A DNA stretch of 64,000 nt from Luidia sarsii. Its lineage: Eukaryota; Echinodermata; Asteroidea; Paxillosida; Luidiidae. The translations under genes and the position numbers were made by a program. The DNA lies in contig OX465117.1 in assembly GCA_949987565.1 (NCBI GenBank), positions 2,708,214 through 2,772,213 on the forward strand. The letters run 5' to 3'. The notes below the pieces were generated by a model that saw nothing but the letters and a program-made list of their open reading frames with translations, had not been told where the DNA came from and did not search any database. Below are positions 33,598-45,885 of this stretch, piece by piece (positions within the stretch are counted from its first letter, which is position 1; each line of letters opens with the position of its first letter).

Positions 33598-33872
33598 AAA
33601 GCCCCTACACAACATTGGTAAGATCGAAAAACAGAAATGTTCACAGATTTACATAAAACTTATACAGTTTAAAGATGTTAAAGTAGAAACCTCTCACTTA
33701 AATATTTCTGCCAAAATGTTGCATTTTGGGAGAAATGAGTAAAAGAAATAGTTTACATCTCACCGAGATCTAAACTGAAATTTTCACAGGTGTGCTATTT
33801 CATGCATATGTTGGGTCAGACAACTTATGGATGCTATTCTTTGACCTCAACCAATGTTGTGTAGGGGCTCTA
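33598..33872 (+). mobile_element. TTAA-MITE A with an internal deletion
   Basis: Both termini present (aaagcccctacacaacattg; caaccaatgttgtgtagggg), but about 100 bp of the body (the CTCGAGACTCGGTTG part) is missing. Confidence 0.85.
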
Positions 33873-34159
33873 AGATGCTATTTGTGTTTATTCTTAAAGA
33901 TGGAAACTTCTTTAGCACAAGGAGAGAATAGAATTTGAAAGATCACTGAATAATTTAGTAAACAGTACTATCTGCTGATAGTACTGTAGTATCTTCTAAT
34001 CAAGTTTTCATAGACTTTATCAACAAACATTGAAATATCAGCCTACTGTTTTATTGATTTGAATATTTCCCTTAATTCTTGAAGATTGAATCTTCTTAAG
34101 CAGTCAAAATTCAATGTCTATGTTATTGAGATTTGAAGGTTTGCATGGTGAGAATATAA

Positions 34160-34441
34160 GGATAAATAGGTTTGCGGAGACACCATGTAAATTCTCTTTT
34201 GTGAGTAAGTGTGGTTCTGAAAAGAACCGGAGGAACTTTACAGTTCCCGCCTTCACCCTTCACTGAGCTAATCCCCTCACCACTACATACTACATAAGCC
34301 CCACTCCCAGTTGGAATCCAACATTCTCCTGAAGATGAGCAGAGCACACTGTTTGAAACGTTGAGTTCCTCCGGTTCTTTTCAGAACCACACTTACTCAC
34401 AAAAGAGAATTTACATGGTGTCTCCGCAAACCTATTTATCC
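34160..34441. mobile_element. Long-armed foldback element
   Basis: Two inverted arms of about 77 bp, nearly identical (ggtttgcggagacaccatgt / acatggtgtctccgcaaacc), around a 127-bp loop. The loop's right side has ctgaagatgagcagagcaca and gtttgaaacgttgag. A short relative (aggtttgcggtgacaccatg) is at 1262-1328. Confidence 0.88.
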
Positions 34442-34971
34442 TGTCTATGTTATTGTTCTGACTTAGTAAAAAGGAAGATGGATAATTTAAAGATGAATAT
34501 GAAAATGTACTTGTACGTGTGTAAGCATGTCTCTGATTTGCTCAAATAAATGATTTACATGTAAATTGCATATGAGACAACAGAGTAATGTTGGCTGTGG
34601 GCAAAAGCTGCAATTGTTAATGCCGCTGGAATCTTGAACAAAGCGTTAACGCTCAGTGACAGCCCATGTACCATACTAACCTCATTTATTGTTACACTCA
34701 ACAAAAGATTTGTATTCATTAATAGACATATGTGTACGTGTACATGTATGAGCCAAGCAGATTGATTCTGTAGCATTCTACACCTTGCATGTGTGTGCAT
34801 ACTGCATAGGAACATTGTGCAGTAGTCGATGTAACTACTTAAACAGGACTGTCCTTTATATGCAGTGACCTAAGCTATTCTTCCTGGCTGTATTGATCTG
34901 TCAAAAGCATGAATTTACATGAAGTGGCTGAGGTATCCACATTTCCACAGAGAGTTTATCACTGTTGGCTA

Positions 34972-37848
34972 TTAACCACTTCGCGCCGGGGCCACATAAA
35001 CGGGGTCGTGACCGCTGTCCGGGGCATTTTGGGTTATGTATCATTTTCAAAATTCGATAAAAATCGATACAAATCATGTACGATAACATAAATCGTGCAA
35101 CCGATGCTACAATTTGTTGTCTTTCGAACAAGGCACAATCCGAGACATTGTGTGGCTTTTGAGCCCCCTTTATCCCACCAGGATTAGTGTCCTTTGTTCG
35201 CTGCCAGTGGAGCGTGTCTGGATAACGTGTGTACGTGTGTGCGTACAGTGCTTGACCGCAAAAAATGCCTGCACTCCAATGGGGCCAATCTTGAGTGTAG
35301 TCGGTCAGGGTCTGGCAGGACGATTGCGGTCGGGGCGATGGGTTGGTTTTGTAACCGATCCCGGTGGGCGAGGGCTGAGACAATGTATGGGTAGTGTCGG
35401 TATGTGTGACCATCTGTGGAATGCGGTTGACTCGCTTCGGTCAGCGGGTGTCCGTAAGCCCTCTACCGACCGCTCGCTGCTCCCTTATCGCCGGGAGACA
35501 GTGGGGTGCGGACTGACCGGGGTAGCACGCTCTTGGGAACGAGCTTGATTCTAGTAGTACAGGGGCTGATTTATATATTGTATAAATGGACTAATCTTTA
35601 TATTGTATATAAATTGCTCAATATTGATCTTGTACTAAAGTGTCGAGCCCGTTCAAAACAACCTTTATCCCATTTTACTATAAAAGTGAGTATTGAGTGA
35701 ATAATGGAGGAATAATGACAACACGAGACAGGATTGTTCAGGTGTCAGAGGTATCTTTTGTTCATATTTTATTTCACTATGGAGCGTGGTGCTCACGGAA
35801 GCAAGGATCAACGCACAAAGCTTGCCCTGGACTGAGCAATGGACGCAGTACCGGTAGCGGAAATTGCCGTAGTGTGTCCGCTCCAAGGACCGGGGGAAGT
35901 GATGGCCAACCTGCTCGACCGGTGCCGCTGGTAGCTGGCGGCGGATGCCATACTGCGGAAGGGGCTCTTCAAACAGGAGCTCCCGTGCCAGTTCTCTGCG
36001 GAAGTCAAGGAAGGGCCCTCGATGACCGAGAGCAAGAGAGACGGCGTAGCTGTTTACCAGCGTCAAGTCCATCATATAGAAAAACAGTTTCTTGTACCAT
36101 TTTATGGACTTGCGAGCTGACCGATGGTTTGCAGCTAGCTGGTCGCTCCGGTCAACGCCGCCTATCAGCCTGTAGGCGAGGACACGCGGGCTTCACCCGC
36201 TCGTTGGCGGCGCGGTCCCTCTTACCGGATGGACGGAGTTCCGGTGTATCCATGGTGGACAACAAACGAATGTCCTTCTTGTCCTTCCAGACGAGAGCAA
36301 GGAGGTAGCCGTTCTGCCCAATGCCTGCCGACCGATAGGCAACTTCTCCTGGCTTGAGACGGACAGTCCGAAGACTCGTGGGCATGTCGCGCCTGCATGG
36401 CATAACGGTGCCAACAACATTGAACTTGTCGGCATGCAGGCGGCGGAACAAGTCCGGACTACTAAAGGCTCGGCCGAGCGCGAGGTTGTAGCCTTTCCCC
36501 TTGACATTGCTGACGAGATCAAGGACCACAGTGGTCGACGCCGGTGTATATGCGAAACTTAGAGCAGTAGCCAGCGGCATTCCCGGTGCTTTGGCACAGC
36601 TTATACGCCTTGATTCCGAAGCGGGCCCTCTTGCGCGGTCCGGAAACGAAGACGGCCGTAAAACTTGAAGAGGAAGTCGTCTACGGAAATGTCTCGTTCT
36701 GGCGTGTACACCTCGGCGAAACGAACCAACAGATGGTCAATGACAGGGCAAAGCTTGTACAAACGGTCAGGGCAATCTTCAGGCCTGGCAGCGTTGTCAT
36801 TCAAATGTAACGCCTGGTGGATCGCCAGGAAACGGTCCCGCGGCATGGTCGATGAGAACAGGGGCGTTTTCATCAGGGGATCGGTAGACCACTACCCGTC
36901 GTGAGAGTAGGGACACTCACGATACCAGTCACTGATACACAGGGCCAGGAATGCCTGCATCTCACGGGTGGTTACGCTGGTCCACGCTCGCATGTGGTTG
37001 GGCAGCGTGGCAGGCCGCTGACTTGCAAACCGGTTGGTCTCAGTGATGAGGATGTCAAGCAGTCCATCATCGAAGAACATCTCGAAAAGTTCCCGGTAGT
37101 TGGAGTATTGGGAGAGCCGCAGATCGATTGCATCCCCTCTTCCGGAAAAGCCGTATCTGAATGGCTAGCGATCGTGTTCGTCCCAATGGAACGTTGGGTC
37201 GGCAGAAGAAGCGCTTGGCCCGACCAGGTTGCCAGGGTTGAGGAAGGGCCAGCGCGGGCCTTCAGGCGCTCAGCTACTACCGATAGCGGCACAGTCGCAG
37301 TCGGAGTCAGAGTCAGACTGGCTCAGACCCGAGGATTCAGACGAGACATCGGCCATCGTGATACGAGGAAGAGAGCAGGAGAGACGATCGAGCAGCCTAT
37401 TTATTAGCTGAAATGCAAGGCCAATTATATTGTTCAAGTCATATGTGGCCTGAATATGAATTGGCACCATTGTATGTGGCCTGCTGATATGCTAATTCAT
37501 TGAATGGCTAAACTGTCTCTATTCCTCCATCCTGTCACTCAATTGTCTTTAGAATACACCCGATCGATCGCAATACGGCTGTAAAGCAATTTAGCATGAC
37601 CGCGAACCCGTTATTGTCTCAACCCTCGCTCAACCCCATTGAGCCACTGAAACCGCAAGTTTCTGTCCCCGCGAACGGGGGAGACCAAGCGCAGGGCCCG
37701 GTACATTGAATAGAGCCAGCTGGTCCATTGTTTAGGGCTGCCGGGCTTGTAACTGATACGCATTCTGCGGTCTCCGAGTTCGGAGGTACCGGCCAGCGGG
37801 CTCAAGTTTTTTTCTCCGGATTCGGAGGTCCCGGCGCGAAGTGGTTAA
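34972..37848 (-). mobile_element. piggyBac-type DNA transposon, inactivated
   Basis: A 2877-bp element bounded on both sides by TTAA, the piggyBac target duplication. The termini after TTAA are CCACTTCGCGCCGGGG at the left and its inverse CCCGGCGCGAAGTGG at the right. Inside is one decayed transposase reading leftward. GC content is visibly higher than in the surrounding intron. The right subterminal block (ctccggattcggaggtcccg) is also present in the short relative at 2977-3681. The element lies in ROBO intron 2 in the same transcriptional orientation as the host gene. Confidence 0.93.
35777..37356 (-). pseudogene. piggyBac transposase pseudogene (DDE_Tnp_1_7 family)
   Basis: About 526 codons, the usual size for the family. 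Start MADVSSESSGLSQSDSDSDC is an acidic N-terminus. One frame then runs with three in-frame stops (TGA 37270-37272, TAG 37165-37167, TAG 36892-36894) through FFDDGLLDILITETNRFA, FLALCISDWYRECPYS and TPLFSSTMPRDRFLAIHQAL to ISVDDFLFKFYGRLRFR. Frameshifts follow near 36640, 36550, 36180 and 35815. Of the three catalytic Asp positions known from Trichoplusia ni piggyBac, the first is Gln (KLCQSTG instead of LCDS) and the second lies in LGRAFSS where DN is expected. The third motif GGVDRSDQ is intact at 36139-36162. The C-terminal Cys-rich region survives as CVDPCFREHH. Certainly non-functional. Confidence 0.92.
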
Positions 37849-38061
37849 AGGTGATTGTTTGACATGGGGGTACTGTCCAATGCTTGCCACAGATGTGGGA
37901 TTAGTCACATACCTAGTGGCATGTACAAAAGTTTGAACATATGGATGGTGCAAACAGCCCCACGTCAGTTGATCATTATTTCCCAAGCAATGAAAGCATC
38001 ATCATTGATTAAGTAGTCAGTAAAATTTACTAGTCAGTACAAACAAGAGTAATATGAAATT

Positions 38062-38290
38062 ATGTTGCAAACTGCTTACTGACTAAAATGACCAAAATGC
38101 AAATATCAAAATTTAGGAAGGCCTGATGTTTTGATCCTAGCAGGACCTTTCTCAAAAGTCCTGCCAGGATCAAAACATCAAACCTTATACATTTTTTAGA
38201 TTTGCTGATTTAAAAAAAAAGAAATTGGGGGAAGGGAGAATCAATTTAACTCAGTAAACAGTCAGCAACATTTTGGTATATTACTGTACT
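38062..38290. mobile_element. HE1 element with tail-like sequence on both sides
   Basis: Left tail (ttatgttgcaaactgcttac), two arms joined directly, then a diverged second tail (aactcagtaaacagtcagca, acattttggtatattactg). It may represent two overlapping insertions. Confidence 0.7.
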
Positions 38291-38923
38291 TTAAATTTGG
38301 TTTCACTCAAAGGCAAATTGGCTTTATATCAAGACGCGTTCAAGTTACCAGGTTACAAATTCATGATGGACCCACACATGCATGCTTTCTGTTCTTGCCC
38401 TTTAATAAACCAACAAAACCAGTTTATCATGGAGCAACTTAAAAAAACATCTTCGTAATTCTTCAAAATTGTTCAAAGGTTCCCAATCATCTTTCCCTGT
38501 ATTTGTTTGCCATTAAAAACATTGAATGTAACTAAATTGTGGGAAATGGACAATATGTGTGAGGGTTATCTTAGAAAAAAAAATTGATTAGGCCGCAGGT
38601 GTCAAGAAATTTTAAATATTCCATAGGCAGAGTATCTTATTAAATAATAATAGAGGATGACCCTTGCTTGCATCCTCTGTAGTGTAGAGTGGCATAGTGT
38701 CTAAGACATACTGTCTGGCACTTGGATACTATGATTTGCTTGTTTTTGCATTCAACTGGTCTGTGAAATATATCATCTGATGTATAGAATGGGCCATTAC
38801 ATGTACCTTTATCATTTCAGATTTTGTACTCTTTTTTATACCATAATATATGGACATGATCACATTGAGGAAGTTCTTTTACTTTAAAACTCCCTTAATA
38901 ATTCACAGACTGGCAATCCTTAC

Positions 38924-39440
38924 AGTCCCTACACAACATTGGTAAAATGTTGCAAACTGCTTACTGACTAAAATTACCAAAATGTAAATCTTAAAATTTA
39001 GTGGGCGTGACGTTTCGATCCTAGCAGGACCTTTCTCAAAGGCAGAGTGTTTCTCTGCCTTTGAGAAATGTCCTGCTAGGATCGAAACATCCGGCCCAAC
39101 ATTGGTAAGAGTGAAAAACAGAAATGTTCACAGATTTAGATGAAACTTATACAGTTTGAAGATGGTTATGGTAGAAACCTCACACTGAAATATTTCTGCC
39201 TAAAATGCTGTATTTTTAAAGAAAAGAATAAAGAAATTGTTTACGTCTCACCCCAACATCTAAACGAATTTACAATACATTGAATGCTACATTTTCACGA
39301 AACAATTGAAGCAGTTTTCACAATTTTTTCGAGACTCGGTTGGAGGATTGAGCTGAAATTTTCACAGGTGTACTATTTCATGCACATGTTGGATCAGACA
39401 ATGTATGGATGCTATTCTTTTACCTCAACCAATGTTGTGT
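38924..39440 (+). mobile_element. TTAA-MITE A interrupted by HE1
   Basis: Left terminus cagtccctacacaacattgg, HE1 inserted at 38945-39096, body resumes aacattggtaagagtg and ends caaccaatgttgtgtaaaca. Gives a relative age: this MITE is older than the HE1 insertion. Confidence 0.88.
38945..39096 (-). mobile_element. HE1 element inserted in a TTAA-MITE A, 11-bp duplication
   Basis: Interrupts the MITE 20 bases from its end. The MITE sequence CAACATTGGTA is present at 38934-38944 and again at 39097-39107, so the duplication is unambiguous. Tail at the left, two arms, the right end truncated at aaacatccggcc. Confidence 0.93.
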
Positions 39441-42100
39441 AAACAATTCTTAACCGTGTCCATAATATATTCTGAAATCGATCTCAAAAAAGCACTTTTC
39501 CTTTGAATAAACCAAACAGTCTGCAGATTGTATTTCAGGTATAAACAAACTTTCAGTTCACATTTTCTGAAACAACTTGAAATTGCTCTAAGACTTAAAT
39601 ACACATTTGCCAATACCACATTCCCCTTTTTAGATCCCATAAAGTGCACAGTACAACACATAATACATTGACCTATAGCAGTATTGTTGATTGAAATGAA
39701 AAGGCTTTCACACACTTCTCGAATGTGTGAAATTCATTTTCATGAAGTGTGAAAACATTTTTTTTACTCTGTGAAAATATTTCCATCCATTTCACTAAGT
39801 GAGCAAGGTGTGAAAACACTTGCAAACTGGATAAACTACATGAACAGAGCTTTGCCAAAACAATAAATAAAGTCGCATTTGTTTTGACAGTGTTAACTTT
39901 CCACGGCTCAGAAGTGGAGATTTTACATTGCTCTTCGTGGGGAAAAAATACAAAAATAAATCAATGAAACATAAAATTGTTCTCAAATATTAACCTGTGT
40001 ATCTAGGGCCCTGCAGTGTACATTTATCATCAGGGCACTTTCTAAAAATACAGACCCAGTGCCTTGACAAATACACAAGCATGCCATGCACTTCACAGAC
40101 AAGCATGCAATTGCCTATCCCTGTGTGAAATAAAATCCTTGGGTGAACAGACGCCATGTGACATGGCTTTATCCATGCAGTTCACACATGCACACATGTA
40201 GCATGCATAATCTCCTGCAGGCCAGCAGTGCACAGGCTCTGGCAATAATGTACATGAAGAAGCAATTTTCTGCGAGATTATATGGGAACTGTGAAATCAG
40301 TAGTGGATGAAAGATAGCAGAGGTTCTTCTTGAACTGGTGACACACGGGGACTACGCCAGGTCATTTCTGCCTGTCATCGTATCTATGGCCGCAACAGCC
40401 AGGCTGGAAAGCATTATTGCTGCCAGAATCAGACTGGAAATGGACAAATTAGCTTACAGTGCAGTCTGCAGGCAGGGAGTACAGTACATGCATGTGCAGT
40501 GTGCAGTGATGAGCACTGCACACTGCACATGCACATGGCCTGGATTAGTGATGTCTTCATCATCACAAATGCACTAACTGCCTCTACCAACGGTAAATTG
40601 TGTGGATGTGAGCAAATGGCAAACAAATTACCACATCAATGGTCTGAAATGAATAAATAGACACAGGTCTAGGTCTATTCTTAACATTCATAAATAATAC
40701 TTGTATGTTAATTCTTAAAATTCATAATATCATATATGATACTTGTATGTTAATTTAAATGCATATTTGGGGGTCTAAATAAAAGTATGCTTATAAAAAC
40801 TTATACACACAGATGTTTATATCTCTTTGCCTGGTTTTTGTTTGAGTTAAAGTACAGATACATTGTGTACAGTCTAGCCACAATAACAGCAGTGCAACCA
40901 AGTATGCATGCAGTCTAAGGGACGGTCTAAGCGTACTCACAGTCCAGAGTACAGGCGGGTGTTTTTTAGATCAGAGGAACGGTAAAGCTCCCAAAGGTCA
41001 CATGCCTTCCACTTCTGGCTAAGAATTTCATCAACACAGGGCCACAAGACAAATGTTATAGCCCAAGAATGTTTGGCAGAGAGGGGTCAGCGAGACTCCC
41101 TTGGCAGAAGGGGGTACAGCAGAGGACCCATTGACTCCCTGATAGTGGGCACCGGGCAAGGCACAAGAGCACTGTTGAGTGAGATCATTTGAGCCCCGTT
41201 TGACTGCACTCACTCTGAGGGCAATTATTGCCATGATGGGAAATGGTTCATTTTCGTTGCTCTTTGCCGAGGGCCATTTGTCTGCGATTTCACAGGAAGA
41301 TAAACCTGTATTTTCGCCCCCTCAGAGACTCTAGAATGACCGGAGCTAACCAGAGGCGATATCATTCAACATTGCTTACAAACTTATCTTTCATTCCTAA
41401 TTTCCTATAAATATACAAGTACCCCAACCCCCCACCCCCCAAAAAATAAAAACCAGAAAAAAATTCAGTTCAAGCTGGGTCATTGCTAATAATGAGTAAT
41501 ATGCACATTTGAAAACAATTATCTCCCGAAGAAATGCCGTTTGGTTTGGAATGTCCATCACGTTCTTTCCAGAAAAAGAACACATTTACAAATGCATTCA
41601 AGAATTTGGCTTGAAATAATACCAAATTAACCAAAACATTGCAAACTGCTTTAAAACTGACTTAAATTATTTGAAATTAAAATCTCAAAACAAACAAAAA
41701 CAAATGCTTATAAATATGTTTCAAGTATTGCAATTTTTAAGACATCCCTTAAAATGGTAAATAGTGCATCTTCTCAGAGAAAACTGATTCAGATACCACT
41801 TCCAAAGTCAAATTTACAAGATGCTGTTGAAATAGGCCAAGAAATATTTACAAAATGTGCCCTTTGTTATGCAAAAAAAATTGTACATGAACTTGACATA
41901 TAAAAGGTATTTATGTTGCATGGTGCGTGACATTATTGTGAAGTGTATGTACATGTACATGTACTTACCATAATGACTTTTTCAAAAAAGTTCATTAGAT
42001 CATGAAGCAGACTACAAGATAGTGCATGCACTGTGCACAAGCCATATGCACTATAAGCCTATGGAGAGAGAGGTCATACGTGTGCATAGTGTGTACCTAC

Positions 42101-42240
42101 CGTTATAGTAGGCTCTGGCTTGCCATCTGCCCTACATCTGAGTGTTGTCGGGCCACCTCGTGGTACTATTACACTCTGCGGATGCTCCGTTATCTGAGGA
42201 GCAAAATCCTCCCTTCTGTTACCACCTGGTCCACCAATCA
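42101..42240 (-). CDS. robo: ROBO exon 2: first half of Ig1
   Basis: Encodes about residues 35-81: a Gly/Arg-rich linker ([11 protein letters not shown]), then [15 protein letters not shown] and the B-strand cysteine in [14 protein letters not shown]. This matches the start of Ig1 in ROBO proteins (ROBO1 has EDFPPRIVEHPSDL). Acceptor tttttcag, donor acg/gtaggtac; enters in phase 1 and leaves in phase 0. Ig1 is the main Slit-binding domain in known ROBOs. Confidence 0.93.
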
Positions 42241-42474
42241 CTGAAAAATGAAACAAAGTAAAAGAAAAATACTCAATATCAAGTATCTGAAGAAAACTAT
42301 GTGCATTGAAGGTATCAACTAGCATTATACTGGGTTACAAAGGAATTGGAAAAAGGTCATAGGAATATTTGTCTTATGTTAGTACAGTACATGTAAAGGA
42401 GACATCCCATGCCCTTACTTTATTCCGACTCTGAGACACATGTACTTTCTTCATTTTAAGTAAAGAGTGACCAA

Positions 42475-42637
42475 TCTTAAAATTAAGTGGTTCTGACGTT
42501 TCGATCCTAGCAGGACCTTTCTCAAAGGACCTTTGAGAAAAGTCCTGCTAGGATCGAAACGTTAGGCCCCCTAAATTTTAAGATCTACATTTTGGTAATT
42601 TTAGTCAGTAAGCAGTTTGCAACATTTTTGTATATAC
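42475..42637 (+). mobile_element. HE1 hairpin element with tail and 13-bp target duplication
   Basis: Two arms joined directly (ctcaaaggacctttgagaaa), tail ending gcaacatttttgtatatac. Flanked by AAAGAGTGACCAA (42462-42474) and AAAGAGTGATCAA (42638-42650), 12 of 13 matching. It lies 235 bp upstream (in gene orientation) of ROBO exon 2. Confidence 0.9.
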
Positions 42638-43493
42638 AAAGAGTGATCAAGTTACATGTAGAATCTTACAGTATATGCGCATGTCCATCAGAGATGAGTA
42701 GAACTAATATTGCATGCCTGCGTGCACATACAATGTACACATATTCACAACATTTTCTATGGCCATTTGTAGCCTATCAGTAGAGAGAATATTTACAGAA
42801 ATTCAGATTCTAATCTGTGAAAATTAATCATAATTATATAGAACATTCAATGACTAATCAATGTCTTTTGCAGATTTATCTCCCACACGAGTATACTTAG
42901 CTGTTTATGCCATACATTAACAGGGATTTTTTATGATCTCGACTGTATGTCATTGTCTACGCAGTCAGTAGAGATGGTTGTTCCCTTCGACTATGATCAC
43001 GGGAGGCAAATGGGATTGGGAAGTGGCCATATCTTGACATGATTTGCTGCTCGGGGAGGGAAATGGTGCTGTGGGGAGGTGCTAGGCCCACTGGCCTGGG
43101 AGACAGACTGGAGACAGTCGGGAGACACTGCTTGTAATGGAGAAGGGTGAGATGGTCACTGCGGCTCCAAGCACAACCATATCATATTGAACAGCTCACG
43201 ACTGCCTCATCTCAAAGACAACAGCCGTACCTGTCAATTCGCCAGCCATGTGTCATAATAAACTACCTGTAATAATAAGACTTCTATTTTTTACAGGGAG
43301 AGTATGATCCTGCTTAAAGCTGATGTGTGACATTCAATCACCAGAGAGTTGTACACATAAACACATGGACCTTTTTTTTAATTTCAATTTTAATTTTTAC
43401 ATGCATATGATGTATCACCCTGGTGAAAGTCAATTAAGAATGATCGTTGAACATGTATTTCATATGAATAATTAATATTTATTAATAATGTAG

Positions 43494-43642
43494 AGAGCCT
43501 GAATTTTCTCAAAGGCAGAATTCTTCTAAAAAAGGTCCTGCTATGACTCTAAAATTGTGAGATTTGGTCCTTTATGTCAGTAAAAAAAATTGAGAGTCGG
43601 GCATTTCAATCCTAGCAGGACCTTTCTCAAAGGCAGAATGTA
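43494..43642. mobile_element. HE1 fragments, degenerate
   Basis: Pieces of arms (ttttctcaaaggcagaattc; aaaaaaggtcctgctatgac; cctagcaggacctttctcaa) in rearranged order. Confidence 0.65.
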
Positions 43643-44689
43643 CATCTATTGTACTACTTAACTATTGATCCAGATACATATTTATTTCAGAAGGTACAAT
43701 GAAAATGTAGAAACGGTATTCTTCCAATTAAAAAAACTATTTCTTGAAGGTAAAATATTTTTGATAAAATGATGACATGTGGATGTATGAGGTAATGCAG
43801 ATCTTTCAGAACATGTACTGTATACATGTCGAGTTACAGCTGCATGACGGTAGATGTACAGTAGTGTTGTGGTAAATATCAGGTATTACTGTATGTACAT
43901 GTTACTATGTGCACGCACATGTCTATGCAGGTTTGGCTGTATCAAGGTAGCCCCAATGATTCACTGATTAATCAACATATTGATTCGCATGCTGCCGGCT
44001 CTAGCCATTTCTTTGACAGTTATTTGCAGAAGATAACCTTGACTTCTAACAATGGCGGTTAGAGGATAGGAAACCAAGGCTTCCTTTATGATCATATGAC
44101 GGGAACAATTTAGATGGGAAGTCGGGAATGATAATAATTTGAATTGTATTATCTGCACATGACAGTTGCTACATCTGACTTGCATTAAATACTGTACATG
44201 AGCTTATGTACTATGTCAGATTTACAGTGTACTGCATGTTTGTCAGTATAAAGATATACATGTACCGGTACCTTCAGGAAGATATAAATAAACATCTTGA
44301 GATGTAGACAACTGGTACATGTAGACTCACCTTTTTTCATCAACAAGAAAAGCCAGTTTGTCTAATTGTCTGTTATTCACATCACACGGCATCTTGTTAC
44401 CAGTTTCGTTTGGGTCTTCAACAAAATCTTTTCTTTTATTAGAATGATTAGCTTTTCAGTTGTCTTGGTAATCTAAGACTGATGACAGCGTTAGCAAGTG
44501 TCTAATGTTTTCATATCATACCATGTACTGTACTTGTACATGTACAGGTGTATGTAGGCCTACACAGTACAGTATATCAATGTACAACTACAAGGGCAAG
44601 TGCATGTACAGTACGTTTACATGTATAGTACCATAAACAGTACTGGTACTGTAGTGTATGTAGAATACATGTTTGTAATGTACATTAAC

Positions 44690-44772
44690 ATGTACACACA
44701 TACATAGATGAACATGTACACACATACATAGATGAACATGTACACACATACATAGATCAACATGTACACATA
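44690..44772. repeat. 24-bp tandem repeat
   Basis: Three to four units of catacatagatgaacatgta plus caca. Confidence 0.85.
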
Positions 44773-45048
44773 CAAGTACTAACAGAGGGCATTTTCAAAA
44801 TGAAGGCTTAGGCTCGGGCTTAGGCTTCGGTCATGTTTATCTTGCTTGTTAAAATATCATGCAGGCATCTAAAAACAAGCGTTTGGCCCCAGTTTCTTGG
44901 TGAATACCCTGTACCTATCAAGCCAACAAACCTTCAAATTGACAAACAAACCACAACCTGGTTTTTCAGGTTTTGCCAGGCGGAGACGAAGCCTGAGCCC
45001 GAGCCTAAGCCTTTATTTGAAAAATGGCCTATATTATATCAGTGTACA

Positions 45049-45195
45049 TGTACATTGTGCATGTAAGTACATGTACATGGCATCATATCAGTGTACATGT
45101 ACATGTACATGCAGTGTACATGTACATACAGTGTACATGTACATGTACATACATGTACAGTGTACATGTACACGTACATGTATACAGTGTACAGT
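45049..45195. repeat. ACATGT-rich microsatellite
   Basis: Runs of tgtacatg with cagtg interruptions. Confidence 0.88.
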
Positions 45196-45885
45196 ACTAA
45201 ACTACTATGGTATGCATGAAAGCTCAGGGACAAACAGCTGGGTTCTCGCACACAGCACTATGCAAGGGTAATGCCTGCACAAGGATGCATTTAAGTTTTA
45301 AATTCCAGCCCTTGAGAGAAAGGGCGGGAGAATGCTAGCTCCCAGCGTGGTACTGACTAGTGACTCCCTCAGCTGACAGGTTGGCATTGCCATCTGCCAG
45401 ATTCTAATGACAAGGAAACACCTTTCACACGATGTGCACAGCAGTAGTCTACAGCCAGGTTGAACCATGCTGTGACCAGTCAGAGCACACCAGGCATTCT
45501 ATCCGCAAAAAGATCCTTACACATGCGTCGATATATGAATAGTGCTTGGCTATCCCAATTCTTGGCCTCGATCAATAAGCATTCAGAATAAGCTACTGTA
45601 CATGAATATCTACATGAACTTGTACGTATCCTATGGTCCTACATGGAATGTACATGTACTATGTATCATTCATCTCATTACATTATATTGTACATACTTT
45701 TTTATACTTGTTTATCCGGTATTATACTTTTTTCTTATAACTTGTCCCAATTACATTTTTTACGTTGCGATTTTGTTGCCTGTGAGAACATGAGCAAAAA
45801 AGGGGGGTTTAAATCGTGATTCAAATGGCGTTTCTTTGGACAATGGAAAGTTGGATAGGAGCTTAGACCTGCAAGACCACATGTA

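Larger units (their letters stand above)
28552..42100 (-). other. robo: ROBO intron 2
   Basis: 13.5 kb, the longest intron visible. Holds the dead piggyBac element (34972-37848), five HE1 copies, a 14-bp minisatellite (32655-32771), a long-armed foldback (34160-34441), two TTAA-MITE A copies (33598-33872, 38924-39440) and an ATCGCGAT type-b element (29726-30182). The parts at 28600-29720, 30190-31790 and 39450-42100 contain nothing I can name. Confidence 0.7.

Noticed and set aside
35697..36308. A 203-codon frame on the plus strand
   Set aside because: It is the antisense shadow of the piggyBac transposase, which has clear family motifs on the minus strand.
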